From assembly GCF_002549775.1 (NCBI RefSeq), contig NZ_NMTR01000017.1:30934-94933 (forward strand): DNA of 64,000 bases. Reading direction: 5' to 3'. Below are positions 9,524 through 17,136 of the stretch, piece by piece. Origin of the DNA: Faecalibacterium langellae. Lineage in GTDB: Bacteria; Bacillota; Clostridia; Oscillospirales; Ruminococcaceae. The notes under the pieces are model-generated. The model was not told where the DNA came from. It was given only the letters and a program-made list of their open reading frames with translations, and ran no database searches. Positions within the stretch are counted from its first letter, which is position 1, and every line of letters starts with the position of its first letter. A program made the translations under genes and the position numbers.

Positions 9524-9693
9524 AACCCTCGCAGTCGCCTGACGGCGACAGCTGTTCCCCTTCTGGCACTTCGTGCCAGCTCCCCCGGCCGGGGGAGTCT
9601 TTCCCGAAGGGGGAGCCAAGAACGTGACCGTCAGGGACTTGCCTCACCCTTCGGGGGAGCTGGCAATGCCGCAAGGCATTGACTGAGAGGGTT
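9524..9693. repeat. Interspersed repeat with 13-bp terminal inverted repeats, copy 2
   Basis: The 170-bp block begins AACCCTCGCAGTC and ends GACTGAGAGGGTT; the ends are inverted repeats with one mismatch. Inside are several hairpins (CGCCTGACGGCG, TGGCACTTCGTGCCA, CTCCCCCGGCCGGGGGAG, ATGCCGCAAGGCAT). There is no open frame of note, so it looks like a MITE or large REP-type element. It sits inside the arg operon between argC and argJ. Confidence 0.8.
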
Positions 9694-9718
9694 CTTCCTG
9701 TGGGAAAGGAGAATCTTT

Positions 9719-10948
9719 ATGCAGTATAAAGAAGTTGCGGGCGGCATCTGCGCGCCCAAGGGGTTTGCGGCGGCTGGCGTGCACTGCGGCATCCGCGCAA
9801 ACCATAGCGAAAAATATGATCTGGCGCTCATCAAGGCGGACGTCCGCTGTGCCGCCGCCGGTGTGTACACCACCAATAAAGTGTGCGGCGCACCCATCAA
9901 GGTGGACCGCGCCCACCTGAAGGACGGCTATGCACAGGCTATCATCGTGAACAGCGGCAACGCCAACACCTGCGCCGCCAACGGCGTGGCGCTGGCCGAA
10001 GAATGCTGTGAACTGGTGGGCAAGGCCCTGAACATCGACGCAAAGGACGTTCTGCCCGCGTCCACCGGTGTCATTGGTCAGCCTATGGTCATCGACCCCT
10101 TTGCCCGTGGCATCCCGGCCGCCGCCGCCAAATTGGCCGCTACCGAGCAGGGCAGCACCGATGCCGCCACCGCCATTATGACCACCGACACCCACAAAAA
10201 GGAATACGCCATCCAGTTCGAGCTGGGCGGCAAGATGTGCACTGTGGGTGCCATTGGCAAGGGCAGCGGCATGATCGCCCCCAACATGGCCACCATGCTG
10301 GCCTTCTACACCACCGACGCCGCCGTCTCGCCCGTCCTGCTGGAAAAGGCCCTCAAGACGGTCGTGCCCGGCACCTACAATCAGATGAGCGTGGATCTGG
10401 ACACCTCCACCAACGATACCCTCATCATCATGGCATCCGGCGCGGCCGGCAACCCGGAGATCACCGAGGAGAACGCCGATTACGATGCCTTTGTGGCAGC
10501 GCTGACCGCCATTGCAGAGCACATGTGCGCCGAGCACGCCGGAGACGGCGAGGGCGCTACCCACCTCATTACCTGCGAAGTGACCCATGCCCCCGACCTG
10601 AAAACCGCGCGTGCCGTCTCCCGCAGCGTGGTGTGCTCCAACCTGTTCAAGGCGGCGGTGTTCGGCCGCGACGCCAACTGGGGACGCATCCTGTGCGCCA
10701 TCGGCTACACCCCCGGCGATTTCTCCATTGATAAGGTCTGCGTGTGGCTGTCCAGCAAAGCCGGTGAGGTGTATGTGTGCGAGAACGCTGCCTACCACCC
10801 CTACAGCGAGGACGAAGCCGCCAAGGTGCTGGCTGAGCACGACGTGCTGGTCAAGGTGGACATGGGCACTGGCGAGGCCAGCGCCAAGGCATGGGGCTGT
10901 GACCTGACCTACGACTATGTGAAGATCAACGGCGATTATAGAACATGA
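9719..10948 (+). CDS. argJ: Bifunctional ornithine acetyltransferase / N-acetylglutamate synthase
   Basis: 409 residues. ArgJ moves the acetyl group from N-acetylornithine to glutamate, regenerating N-acetylglutamate, and in bifunctional members also uses acetyl-CoA. The self-cleavage site is clear: KGSGMIAPNMATMLAF, with the nucleophilic threonine at residue 192 starting the beta chain. The presence of ArgJ explains why no argA or argE is needed in this block. The C-terminus YDYVKINGDYRT is the usual family end. The ribosome site AAAGGAG lies just beyond the repeat, which therefore contributes the leader of the gene. Confidence 0.96.
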   Translation: MQYKEVAGGICAPKGFAAAGVHCGIRANHSEKYDLALIKADVRCAAAGVYTTNKVCGAPIKVDRAHLKDGYAQAIIVNSGNANTCAANGVALAEECCELVGKALNIDAKDVLPASTGVIGQPMVIDPFARGIPAAAAKLAATEQGSTDAATAIMTTDTHKKEYAIQFELGGKMCTVGAIGKGSGMIAPNMATMLAFYTTDAAVSPVLLEKALKTVVPGTYNQMSVDLDTSTNDTLIIMASGAAGNPEITEENADYDAFVAALTAIAEHMCAEHAGDGEGATHLITCEVTHAPDLKTARAVSRSVVCSNLFKAAVFGRDANWGRILCAIGYTPGDFSIDKVCVWLSSKAGEVYVCENAAYHPYSEDEAAKVLAEHDVLVKVDMGTGEASAKAWGCDLTYDYVKINGDYRT

Positions 10949-11117
10949 TGTGCCCTGCGGGCATGATGCATTCCGCAGTAGCGGAACATGATGATGTGCG
11001 CTTTGCGCACAAATGATGAAATGCTGACGGTGAAACTCCATATGCGCCGCAGCGTGCATCATTCCGGCGCAGCCGGAACATCATTGCGAAGCGCATCATT
11101 TGCCGGGAAGCGGCAAA
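10949..11117. repeat. Array of short hairpins spaced by ATGATG/CATCAT, between argJ and argB
   Basis: Successive perfect or near-perfect hairpins lie at 10951-10963 (TGCCC/GGGCA), 10971-10986 (TTCCGC/GCGGAA), 10996-11010 (GTGCGC/GCGCAC), 11062-11078 (TTCCGGC/GCCGGAA), 11085-11095 (TGCG/CGCA) and 11099-11117 (TTTGCCG/CGGCAAA). A weaker one is at 11043-11058. Spacers are ATGATG in the left half and CATCAT in the right half, so the block as a whole is roughly an inverted repeat. No coding capacity is seen. Confidence 0.75.
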
Positions 11118-11147
11118 CATCATTTTGGTATGGCAAGAGGGACGTAT

Positions 11148-12002
11148 ATGAAAAACGAAGAAATGGCGCGCCTGTTCTCTGAGGCGACACCCTACATCCA
11201 GAAGTATCACGGAAAGACCATGGTCGTGAAATACGGCGGCAACGCCATGATCAACGAAGAACTCAAAAATGCCGTCATGAACGATCTGGTCACCCTCACG
11301 CTGCTGGGCGTGCGCGTTGTGCTGGTGCACGGCGGCGGCCCGGCCATCAACGAGATGCTCAAGAAGGTGGGCGTGGAGAGCCGCTTTGCCAACGGTCTGC
11401 GGGTGACGGACGACGCCACCATGGAGATCGTGCAGCAGGTGCTGGCCGGTAAGGTGAACAAAGACCTCGTGGCCAAGCTGCGCGGCCGCGGCGTGGGCCT
11501 GTGCGGTATGGACGGCCAGATGCTGCGCTGCACCGAGCTGGACCCCCAGCTGGGCCATGTGGGCGAGATCGTCCACGTGGACGCCACCCTGATCTCCAGC
11601 CTGCTGGACGGCGGCTTCATCCCTGTTATCGCCACCGTGGGCATGGACGACCTGGGTCAGGCCTATAACGTCAATGCAGACACTGCCGCCGCCCAGATCG
11701 CCATTGCGCTCAAGGCCGAAAAGCTGGTGTCCATGACCGATATCGCGGGCCTGCTGCGGGATAAGGACGACGAGACCACCCTCATCCCCGAGGTGGAAGT
11801 CTCCGAGATCGAGGGCTACAAGTCCGCCGGTATCATCGCGGGCGGCATGATCCCGAAGATCGGCGGCATGGCCGATGCCATCTATCAGGGCGTGCACGAA
11901 GCCGTCATCATCGACGGCCGTGTGCCGCACTCCATCCTGCTGGAGCTGTTCTCCAACCGCGGCTCCGGCACCCGCTTCTACCGTAGAAGTCACCGGGAAT
12001 AA
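11148..12002 (+). CDS. argB: Acetylglutamate kinase
   Basis: 284 residues from the ATG at 11148. It phosphorylates N-acetylglutamate with ATP, the second step and usually the feedback-controlled one. Amino-acid-kinase motifs are seen: VVKYGGNAM near the N-terminus, LVHGGGPAIN, ALKAEKLVSMTDIAGL and the glycine-rich GGMIPKI segment. The start was chosen after AAGAGGGACG; an ATG at 11130 (MARGTYMKNEE) is possible. Longer in-frame starts would run into the hairpin array. An interspersed repeat follows before argD. Confidence 0.95.
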   Translation: MKNEEMARLFSEATPYIQKYHGKTMVVKYGGNAMINEELKNAVMNDLVTLTLLGVRVVLVHGGGPAINEMLKKVGVESRFANGLRVTDDATMEIVQQVLAGKVNKDLVAKLRGRGVGLCGMDGQMLRCTELDPQLGHVGEIVHVDATLISSLLDGGFIPVIATVGMDDLGQAYNVNADTAAAQIAIALKAEKLVSMTDIAGLLRDKDDETTLIPEVEVSEIEGYKSAGIIAGGMIPKIGGMADAIYQGVHEAVIIDGRVPHSILLELFSNRGSGTRFYRRSHRE

Positions 12003-12058
12003 GCATTGCGGAAATGGCGTCCGAACGGTATAATAAGAAGAAATAGACGGCAGACGGG

Positions 12059-12184
12059 CTCGCCCTCTCCGTCACGGCTTGCGCCGTGCCACCTCTCCCA
12101 AGGGGAGAGGCAAGAGCGGTTCGGATGCGTCCTTGGCTCTCCCTCTGGGAGAGCTGCCGCCGTCAGGCGGCTGAGAGGGCGAGG
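12059..12184. repeat. Interspersed repeat with inverted ends, copy 3
   Basis: The block starts CTCGCCCTCTCCG and ends CTGAGAGGGCGAG, a 13-bp inverted repeat with one mismatch. It contains hairpins such as ACGGCTTGCGCCGT and CTCTCCCTCTGGGAGAG. It fills most of the gap between argB and argD and belongs to the same family as 4803-4908 and 9524-9693. Confidence 0.8.
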
Positions 12185-12239
12185 ATGCTGCCGTGATGCA
12201 AGCAACTGCCTGTAATAGCATCAATAGGAGGTACCACCT

Positions 12240-13442
12240 ATGGATTCTGAAAAAGTCATCAAGCGGGACAACGAATACGTCCTGCATACCTATGGCCGCA
12301 ACCCCATCGTGCTGGAAAAGGGCCACGGCCTCCACGCTGAAGGCCCCGAGGGCCAGCAGTATCTGGACTTCACCAGCGGCATCGGCGTCAACAGTCTGGG
12401 CTACTGTGATCTGGACTGGGCCGAGGCTGTGTCCCAGCAGGCCCACAAGCTGCAGCACACCTCCAACCTCTACTACACTGCACCCTGCGGCAAGCTGGCC
12501 AAAAAGCTGTGCAAGCGCACCGGCATGAGCAAGGTCTTCTTCGGCAACTCCGGTGCCGAGGCCAACGAGGGCGCCATCAAGGCGGCCCGCAAGTACAGCG
12601 TGGACCACTACGGCAAGGACCGCACCACCGTCATCACGCTGGTGAACAGCTTCCACGGCCGCACCATCGCCACCCTGACCGCCACCGGTCAGGAGGTATT
12701 CCACAACTACTTCGGACCCTTCAACGAGGGCTTCCTCTATGCGCCCGCGGGCGACATCGAAGCGCTGAAGGACCTGATCGACCGCCACACCTGCGCCGTG
12801 ATGCTGGAGCTCATTCAGGGCGAGGGCGGCGTCATGGCGCTGGACCCGGATTATGTGCAGGCTGTGCGCGCCCTGTGCGACGAAAAGGACCTTGTGCTCA
12901 TCGTGGACGAGGTGCAGACCGGCGTGGGCCGCACCGGCACCTTCCTGTGCTGTGAGCACTATAACCTCAAGCCCGACGTGGTCACACTGGCCAAGGGTCT
13001 GGGAGGCGGCCTGCCCATCGGTGCCGTGCTGATGAACGAAAAGGTGGCCGAGGGCATGGGCCCCGGCACCCACGGCTCCACCTTCGGCGGCAACCCGGTG
13101 GTCTGCGCCGGCGCCAACGTGGTGGTGGACCGCATGGACCAGAGCTTCCTCGCCAACGTCAACGAGCGCGCCGTGCAGCTGCGTGCGGGCATTGCAAAGC
13201 TGCCCCACGTCAAGAGCATCTCCGGCATCGGCCTGATGGTGGGCATCGAGTTCTACGATGTCAAGGCCGCCGACGTGCTGGCTGCCTGCCGCGAAGCGGG
13301 CCTGCTGGTGCTGACGGCCAAGACCCGCCTGCGCCTGCTGCCGCCGCTGACCCTCAGCGAGCACGATGTGGACATGGCGCTGGATATCCTGCGCGATGTG
13401 CTGACCAAGATGGAGCCGACGGCTCCGAAGGAGCAGGCATGA
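12240..13442 (+). CDS. argD: Acetylornithine aminotransferase
   Basis: 400 residues. This PLP enzyme converts N-acetylglutamate semialdehyde to N-acetylornithine with glutamate as donor. Class III aminotransferase marks: GNSGAEANEGAIKAAR, the PLP-ring contact IVDEVQTGVGRTG, and the Schiff-base lysine at residue 252 in TLAKGLGGGLPIGA. The start follows AATAGGAGG with a 9-base spacer. Its stop overlaps the argF start (ATGA). Confidence 0.95.
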   Translation: MDSEKVIKRDNEYVLHTYGRNPIVLEKGHGLHAEGPEGQQYLDFTSGIGVNSLGYCDLDWAEAVSQQAHKLQHTSNLYYTAPCGKLAKKLCKRTGMSKVFFGNSGAEANEGAIKAARKYSVDHYGKDRTTVITLVNSFHGRTIATLTATGQEVFHNYFGPFNEGFLYAPAGDIEALKDLIDRHTCAVMLELIQGEGGVMALDPDYVQAVRALCDEKDLVLIVDEVQTGVGRTGTFLCCEHYNLKPDVVTLAKGLGGGLPIGAVLMNEKVAEGMGPGTHGSTFGGNPVVCAGANVVVDRMDQSFLANVNERAVQLRAGIAKLPHVKSISGIGLMVGIEFYDVKAADVLAACREAGLLVLTAKTRLRLLPPLTLSEHDVDMALDILRDVLTKMEPTAPKEQA

Positions 13443-14353
13443 AAAATCTGCTGAAAATGAGCGACCTCTCCCCTGCCGAGCTGACCCACATTCTGGATGT
13501 GGCCGATCAGCTCAAGGCACAGCAGAAGCTGGGCGGCACGGCCCCGCTGCTGGCGGGCAAAACGGTGGCTCTGATGTTCTCCAAGGCGTCCACCCGCACC
13601 CGCACCAGCTTTGAGGTGGGTGTGTACCAGCTGGGCGGTCTGGGCAACTACATGAACACCGCCGAGCTGCAGGCCGGGCGCGGCGAGCCGCTCAAGGACA
13701 CCGCCCGGGTGCTGGGCCGCTATTACGACTGCGTGGTGTGGCGCACCTACCGCCAGAGCGATCTGGAAGAGTTTGCCGAGCTGGCCGGTGTGCCGGTGAT
13801 CAACGGCCTCACCGACTACGCCCACCCCTGCCAGGTGCTGGCCGACCTGATGACCATCCGCGAGCGCCGGGGCACCCTTGCGGGCCGGAAGCTCTGCTTC
13901 ATCGGCGACGGCAGCAGCATGGCCAACAGCCTGATCGTGGGCGGCCTGCTTGCCGGGATGCAGGTGACCTGCGTCTGCCCGGAGAGCTACCGTCCGGCGG
14001 CAGACGTGCTGATGTTTGCCCACAAGTACGGCAGCGCGTTCCACCTGCTCAGTGACCCCGCCGAGGGCATCAAAGATGCCGACGTGGTGGCCACTTCGGT
14101 CTGGAACACCGCCAAGCCCGGCACCGCCGAGAGCGAGCAGCGCCTGCGGGATTTTGTGGGCTTCCAGCTCACGGGCAAGCTGCTGGAGGCCGCCAAGCCT
14201 GACGCGCTGGTGCTGCACTGCCTGCCCGCCCACCGCGGCGAAGAAATTTCGTCTGCCGTGTTTGAGCAGCACGCGCCGGAGATCTTCGACGAAGCCGAGA
14301 ACCGCCTGCATGTGCAGAAGGCTGTGCTGGCCATCCTGCTGGCAAACAAATAA
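13439..14353 (+). CDS. argF: Ornithine carbamoyltransferase
   Basis: 304 residues, normal length. It joins ornithine and carbamoyl phosphate to citrulline. The carbamoyl-phosphate loop STRTRTSFE begins at residue 51 and the ornithine loop HCLPAHRG at residue 260. The CP-binding HPCQVLAD is present. It is translationally coupled to argD through an ATGA overlap and is the last gene of the block, closed by a strong terminator. Carbamoyl-phosphate synthase genes are not in the window. Confidence 0.95.
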   Translation: MKNLLKMSDLSPAELTHILDVADQLKAQQKLGGTAPLLAGKTVALMFSKASTRTRTSFEVGVYQLGGLGNYMNTAELQAGRGEPLKDTARVLGRYYDCVVWRTYRQSDLEEFAELAGVPVINGLTDYAHPCQVLADLMTIRERRGTLAGRKLCFIGDGSSMANSLIVGGLLAGMQVTCVCPESYRPAADVLMFAHKYGSAFHLLSDPAEGIKDADVVATSVWNTAKPGTAESEQRLRDFVGFQLTGKLLEAAKPDALVLHCLPAHRGEEISSAVFEQHAPEIFDEAENRLHVQKAVLAILLANK

Positions 14354-14364
14354 AAGCAAACAAC

Positions 14365-14404
14365 AAAGGCGTCTGCCGGACAAAACCGGCAGACGCCTTT
14401 CTTT
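14365..14404. terminator. Bidirectional terminator between argF and the MATE gene
   Basis: AAAGGCGTCTGCCGG pairs perfectly with CCGGCAGACGCCTTT around ACAAAA, flanked by A-rich and T-rich tracts. It serves both convergent genes. Confidence 0.85.
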
Positions 14405-14414
14405 GTGCAGAAGT

Positions 14415-15782
14415 TCACACCCGCGCCGCACCCTTTTCCAGAATCTTATCGAACCGGGCAAAGAAGGTGATGGTGGTGATGGTGGCGGCCAGAATGTCGC
14501 TGACCGGCTCGGCCAGGAACACGCCGAACACGGCGTCCGGCAGAAGGTGCGGCAGAATGAAGATGAGCGGGATGAGCAGGATGATTTTGCGCAGGCAGGC
14601 CAGCAGCAGGCTGACTTTTGCCTGCCCCAGCGCCATAAAGCTCTGCTGGCAGCCGATCTGGAAGCCCATGGCGAAAATGCCCGCCATGTAGATGCGCATG
14701 GCCCATGTGGTGTAGGCGATCAGCGCGGCGTCCGAGGTGAAGATGCCTGCCACCGCCCCCGGCAGCAGCATCATTGCCAGCCAGAACAGGCAGGTGTAGG
14801 CCCCGCACAACGTCAGCTGGAAGCGGAAGGCCTCTTTCACGCGCTCCTTTTTGCCCGCGCCGAAGTTGAAGCTCATCACCGGCTGGCCGCCCTGGCAGAC
14901 GCCCTGAATGGGCAGGGTGCACAGCTGGGATGCACTGGTGATGACCGTCATGGCACCCACGGCAACGTCGCCGCCGTACCGCGCCAGACTGGAGCTGAAA
15001 CTGATGGAAAGCAGGCTCTCGGTGGAGAGCATCACGAAGGACGAGATGCCCAGCGCCATCACCGGCAGGATGATCTGCCGTTCCGGCTTGAGAAAGTCCT
15101 TGCGCAGGTGCAGGATGGTCTTTTTGCCGGTGAGGAATTTCAGGATCCACACCGCGCCCACGGCCTGGCTGAGCACCGTGGCAATGGCCGCGCCCCGCAC
15201 GCCCAGCCCGAACCCAAAGATCAGGATGGGGTCCAGAATGATGTTGATGACCGCACCAATGACCGTGGTGAGCATGCTGGTCCGGGCGAAGCCCTGGGTC
15301 GTGATGAAGGGGTTCATGCCCAGCACCACCAGCACGAACACCGAGCCCAGAATGTAGATGCGGCTGTAGGAAAGCGCATAAGGCAGGGTGGCGTCGCTGG
15401 CGCCGAACAGCCGCAGCAGCGCCGGGGCCCCCGCGTAAAAGCCGATGGTGAGCACCACCGCAAAGAACAACAGCACGGTGAAGCTGTTGGAGATGATCTT
15501 CTCCGCCTGCTCCTTCTCGCCCTGCCCCAGCGCAATGGCGGTGCGCGGCGCGCCGCCCGCGCCCACCAGCATGGCGAAAGCGTTCAGCAGCATCAGGATG
15601 GGAGTGAACAGCCCCACGCCGGTCAGCGCCGCTGCGCCGATGCCCGCGATGTGCCCGATGTAAATGCGGTCCACGATGTTGTACAGCAGGTTCACCACCT
15701 GCGCCACCACGGCCGGGATCATCAGCTGCAGCATCAGCTTTTTCACGTTCCCGGTGCCCATATCCTGTTTTGTCTGTGCCAT
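14415..15782 (-). CDS. MATE-family efflux transporter
   Basis: 455 residues with about 12 hydrophobic segments. MATE (NorM/DinF-type) proteins export drugs or metabolites using Na+ or H+ gradients. Typical features are the first helix LMLQLMIPAVVAQVVNLLYNIVDRIYIGH, seen here in part as IPAVVAQVVNLLYNIVD, and VGAGGAPRTAIALGQG after helix 2. Start MAQTKQ is chosen because AAGGAG lies 9 bases upstream; the longer MTQKETHS start has no ribosome site. An ATTATA (reverse TATAAT) at 15851-15856 suits a promoter for this strand. Substrate cannot be told. Confidence 0.88.
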   Translation of the reverse strand: MAQTKQDMGTGNVKKLMLQLMIPAVVAQVVNLLYNIVDRIYIGHIAGIGAAALTGVGLFTPILMLLNAFAMLVGAGGAPRTAIALGQGEKEQAEKIISNSFTVLLFFAVVLTIGFYAGAPALLRLFGASDATLPYALSYSRIYILGSVFVLVVLGMNPFITTQGFARTSMLTTVIGAVINIILDPILIFGFGLGVRGAAIATVLSQAVGAVWILKFLTGKKTILHLRKDFLKPERQIILPVMALGISSFVMLSTESLLSISFSSSLARYGGDVAVGAMTVITSASQLCTLPIQGVCQGGQPVMSFNFGAGKKERVKEAFRFQLTLCGAYTCLFWLAMMLLPGAVAGIFTSDAALIAYTTWAMRIYMAGIFAMGFQIGCQQSFMALGQAKVSLLLACLRKIILLIPLIFILPHLLPDAVFGVFLAEPVSDILAATITTITFFARFDKILEKGAARV

Positions 15783-15941
15783 GGAATGTGTCTCCTTCTG
15801 CGTCATAGAATAAAAGAAAGGGCATCTGCCCTGTTTTGCCCATATACTTTATTATAAACGGACCCGGCGCAAAATGGTAGCACAAAATTGCAGTGGAAAA
15901 GGTTTTTTGCCCGCAGGGGCCAAAATTTCACAAAAAAGCTG

Positions 15942-15968
15942 TTCTCTGGCCGAAGAATATGGTATAAT
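15942..15968 (+). promoter_or_regulatory. Candidate promoter for the DUF975 gene
   Basis: TATAAT at 15963-15968 lies 31 bp before the start codon. The -35 near 15942 (TTCTCT) is poor, so only the -10 is convincing. The intergenic region is shared with the divergent MATE gene. Confidence 0.4.
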
Positions 15969-15998
15969 CATGAAAAATAGCCAAGGAGGGCGAATCAT

Positions 15999-16625
15999 AT
16001 GAATCGTGCGGATTTGAAACAGCGTGCAAAGGCACAGCTGGGCGGAAGTATTTTTGGGTCGGTGTGGCTGTATGCCGTGCTGGTCTTCTTCATCAATGCT
16101 CTGATCCAGTTGGTCGGCGGCCAGATCCCGCTGCTGGGCCGAGTGGTGGGCCTGCTGCTCACCGGCCCGCTGAGCTACGGCATCGCCAAGATGCTGCTCA
16201 AGCAGAGCCGGGACGGCCAGGCCATGAACGTTGCGGAGATGTTCGATGGCTTCAAGGATGACTTCGGAGGCAACTTCCTGCTGCACCTGCTGATGTCCAT
16301 CTTCATCGCGCTGTGGTCTCTGCTGCTGGTAGTGCCCGGCATCATCAAGGCTCTGGGCTGGTCCATGGCCTACTACATCAAGGTCGAGCACCCGGAGTAC
16401 ACCTGGAAGCAGTGCCTGGATGCCAGCACTGCCCTGACCAACGGCCACAAGGGCGATCTGTTCGTGCTGCACCTGAGCTTCATCGGCTGGTACTTTGTGG
16501 GCTCGCTGTGCCTGGGCGTCGGCACCCTGTGGGTGATGCCCTATCATCAGGCGACCCTGACCCAGTGCTACCACTGGCTGAAGTCCCAGCAGTACAGCAC
16601 CTACCGTCCCGGCGGCGCTGTCTGA
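15999..16625 (+). CDS. DUF975-family integral membrane protein
   Basis: 208 residues with about five hydrophobic segments. The opening NRADLKQRAKAQL and the segment GLLLTGPLSYGIAKMLLK are characteristic of DUF975 proteins of Firmicutes, whose function is unknown. VPGIIKALGWSMAYYI with an amphipathic helix after it is the second typical element. The ribosome site AAGGAGGG is 8 bases upstream. The gene is monocistronic, between its own promoter and a terminator. Confidence 0.85.
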   Translation: MNRADLKQRAKAQLGGSIFGSVWLYAVLVFFINALIQLVGGQIPLLGRVVGLLLTGPLSYGIAKMLLKQSRDGQAMNVAEMFDGFKDDFGGNFLLHLLMSIFIALWSLLLVVPGIIKALGWSMAYYIKVEHPEYTWKQCLDASTALTNGHKGDLFVLHLSFIGWYFVGSLCLGVGTLWVMPYHQATLTQCYHWLKSQQYSTYRPGGAV

Positions 16626-16655
16626 GCGAAGACCTGAGAACAAAAAAGCAAAGTG

Positions 16656-16693
16656 AAATGCCGCTGCAGCCCACACGCCGCAGCGGCATTTTT
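16656..16693 (+). terminator. Terminator after DUF975 gene
   Basis: AAATGCCGCTGC pairs with GCAGCGGCATTT and is followed by TTT. Confidence 0.8.
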
Positions 16694-16728
16694 GCGCCCC
16701 GGCCCACCCGGCGCGCAGCAAAAAACGG

Positions 16729-16757
16729 TTGACGGGACCTGCCTTTTTTGCTATACT
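16729..16757 (+). promoter_or_regulatory. tRNA-Ser promoter
   Basis: TTGACG (16729-16734), 17-bp spacer, TATACT (16752-16757). The tRNA begins 17 bases after the -10. Confidence 0.75.
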
Positions 16758-16773
16758 GTAAAAGCTACAATAT

Positions 16774-16861
16774 GGAGATGTATCGAAGTGGTCGTAACGA
16801 GAACGACTCGAAATCGTTTTGTCCTTAATCGGGCACGTGGGTTCGAATCCCACCATCTCCG
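16774..16861 (+). tRNA. tRNA-Ser, anticodon CGA
   Basis: An 88-nt class II tRNA. Acceptor GGAGATG pairs with CATCTCC and the discriminator is G. The anticodon stem AACGA/TCGTT encloses loop CTCGAAA, giving anticodon CGA that reads UCG. A long variable arm (TGTCC/GGGCA) and T arm GTGGG-TTCGAAT-CCCAC are present. CCA is encoded at 16862-16864. The 3' part from 16805 on is duplicated at 31881, marking integration of a mobile element. A terminator hairpin follows. Confidence 0.95.
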
Positions 16862-17030
16862 CCAGAGCCGTCAGCGTGAAGAAAAGCGCTGGCGGTTTTC
16901 TTTTTGCACAGTGTAGTGAAGTTGCTGGTGGGATGAGAACAGCCCGTGCCCGGCGCTTTGCGTCCCGCCGGGCAAAAACAGCCCAGTGGGCTGTTTTTAG
17001 GGCGCGGGAGAACCCACCATCTCCGCCAGA
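16805..17030. repeat. attL-side direct repeat: tRNA-Ser 3' part plus one 164-bp unit
   Basis: These 226 bases recur at 31881-32106 with one visible difference (T at 16829, C at 31905, in the variable arm). The copy holds 57 bases of tRNA and a 164-bp unit (16861-17024) that ends again in CCCACCATCTCCGCCAGA. After 17030 the sequence is unique. This is the left boundary of the integrated element. The recombination core cannot be narrowed within the repeat from sequence alone. Confidence 0.85.
16868..16906 (+). terminator. tRNA-Ser terminator within the 164-bp unit
   Basis: CCGTCAGCG pairs with CGCTGGCGG (one wobble) around a 10-base loop, then TTTTCTTTTT. A second perfect hairpin, AAAACAGCCC/GGGCTGTTTT, lies near 16976-16998 in the same unit. 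Confidence 0.75.
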
Positions 17031-17058
17031 AGTCGCAGATTCAAACGAATCTGCGACT
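17031..17058. terminator. Terminator downstream of the integrase
   Basis: AGTCGCAGATTC pairs perfectly with GAATCTGCGACT around AAAC, followed by TTTTTCTTTT on the + strand. It is the first unique sequence inside the element's left end. Confidence 0.7.
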
Positions 17059-17136
17059 TTTTCTTTTGCGTCAAGCAGAGAAAGGCCGCTTTTGCCTCAT
17101 CACAGTATGCTTTATACACGAACGATAAATCCATAA

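Noticed and set aside
14016..15857. A 613-residue plus-strand frame over the argF end and MATE gene
   Set aside because: It is antisense to the MATE transporter and out of frame with argF; low-complexity Arg/Gln/His sequence without motifs.
16868..17020. Open frames inside the 164-bp and 166-bp tandem units
   Set aside because: They change frame between units, contain terminator hairpins and have no ribosome site; treated as repeat DNA.
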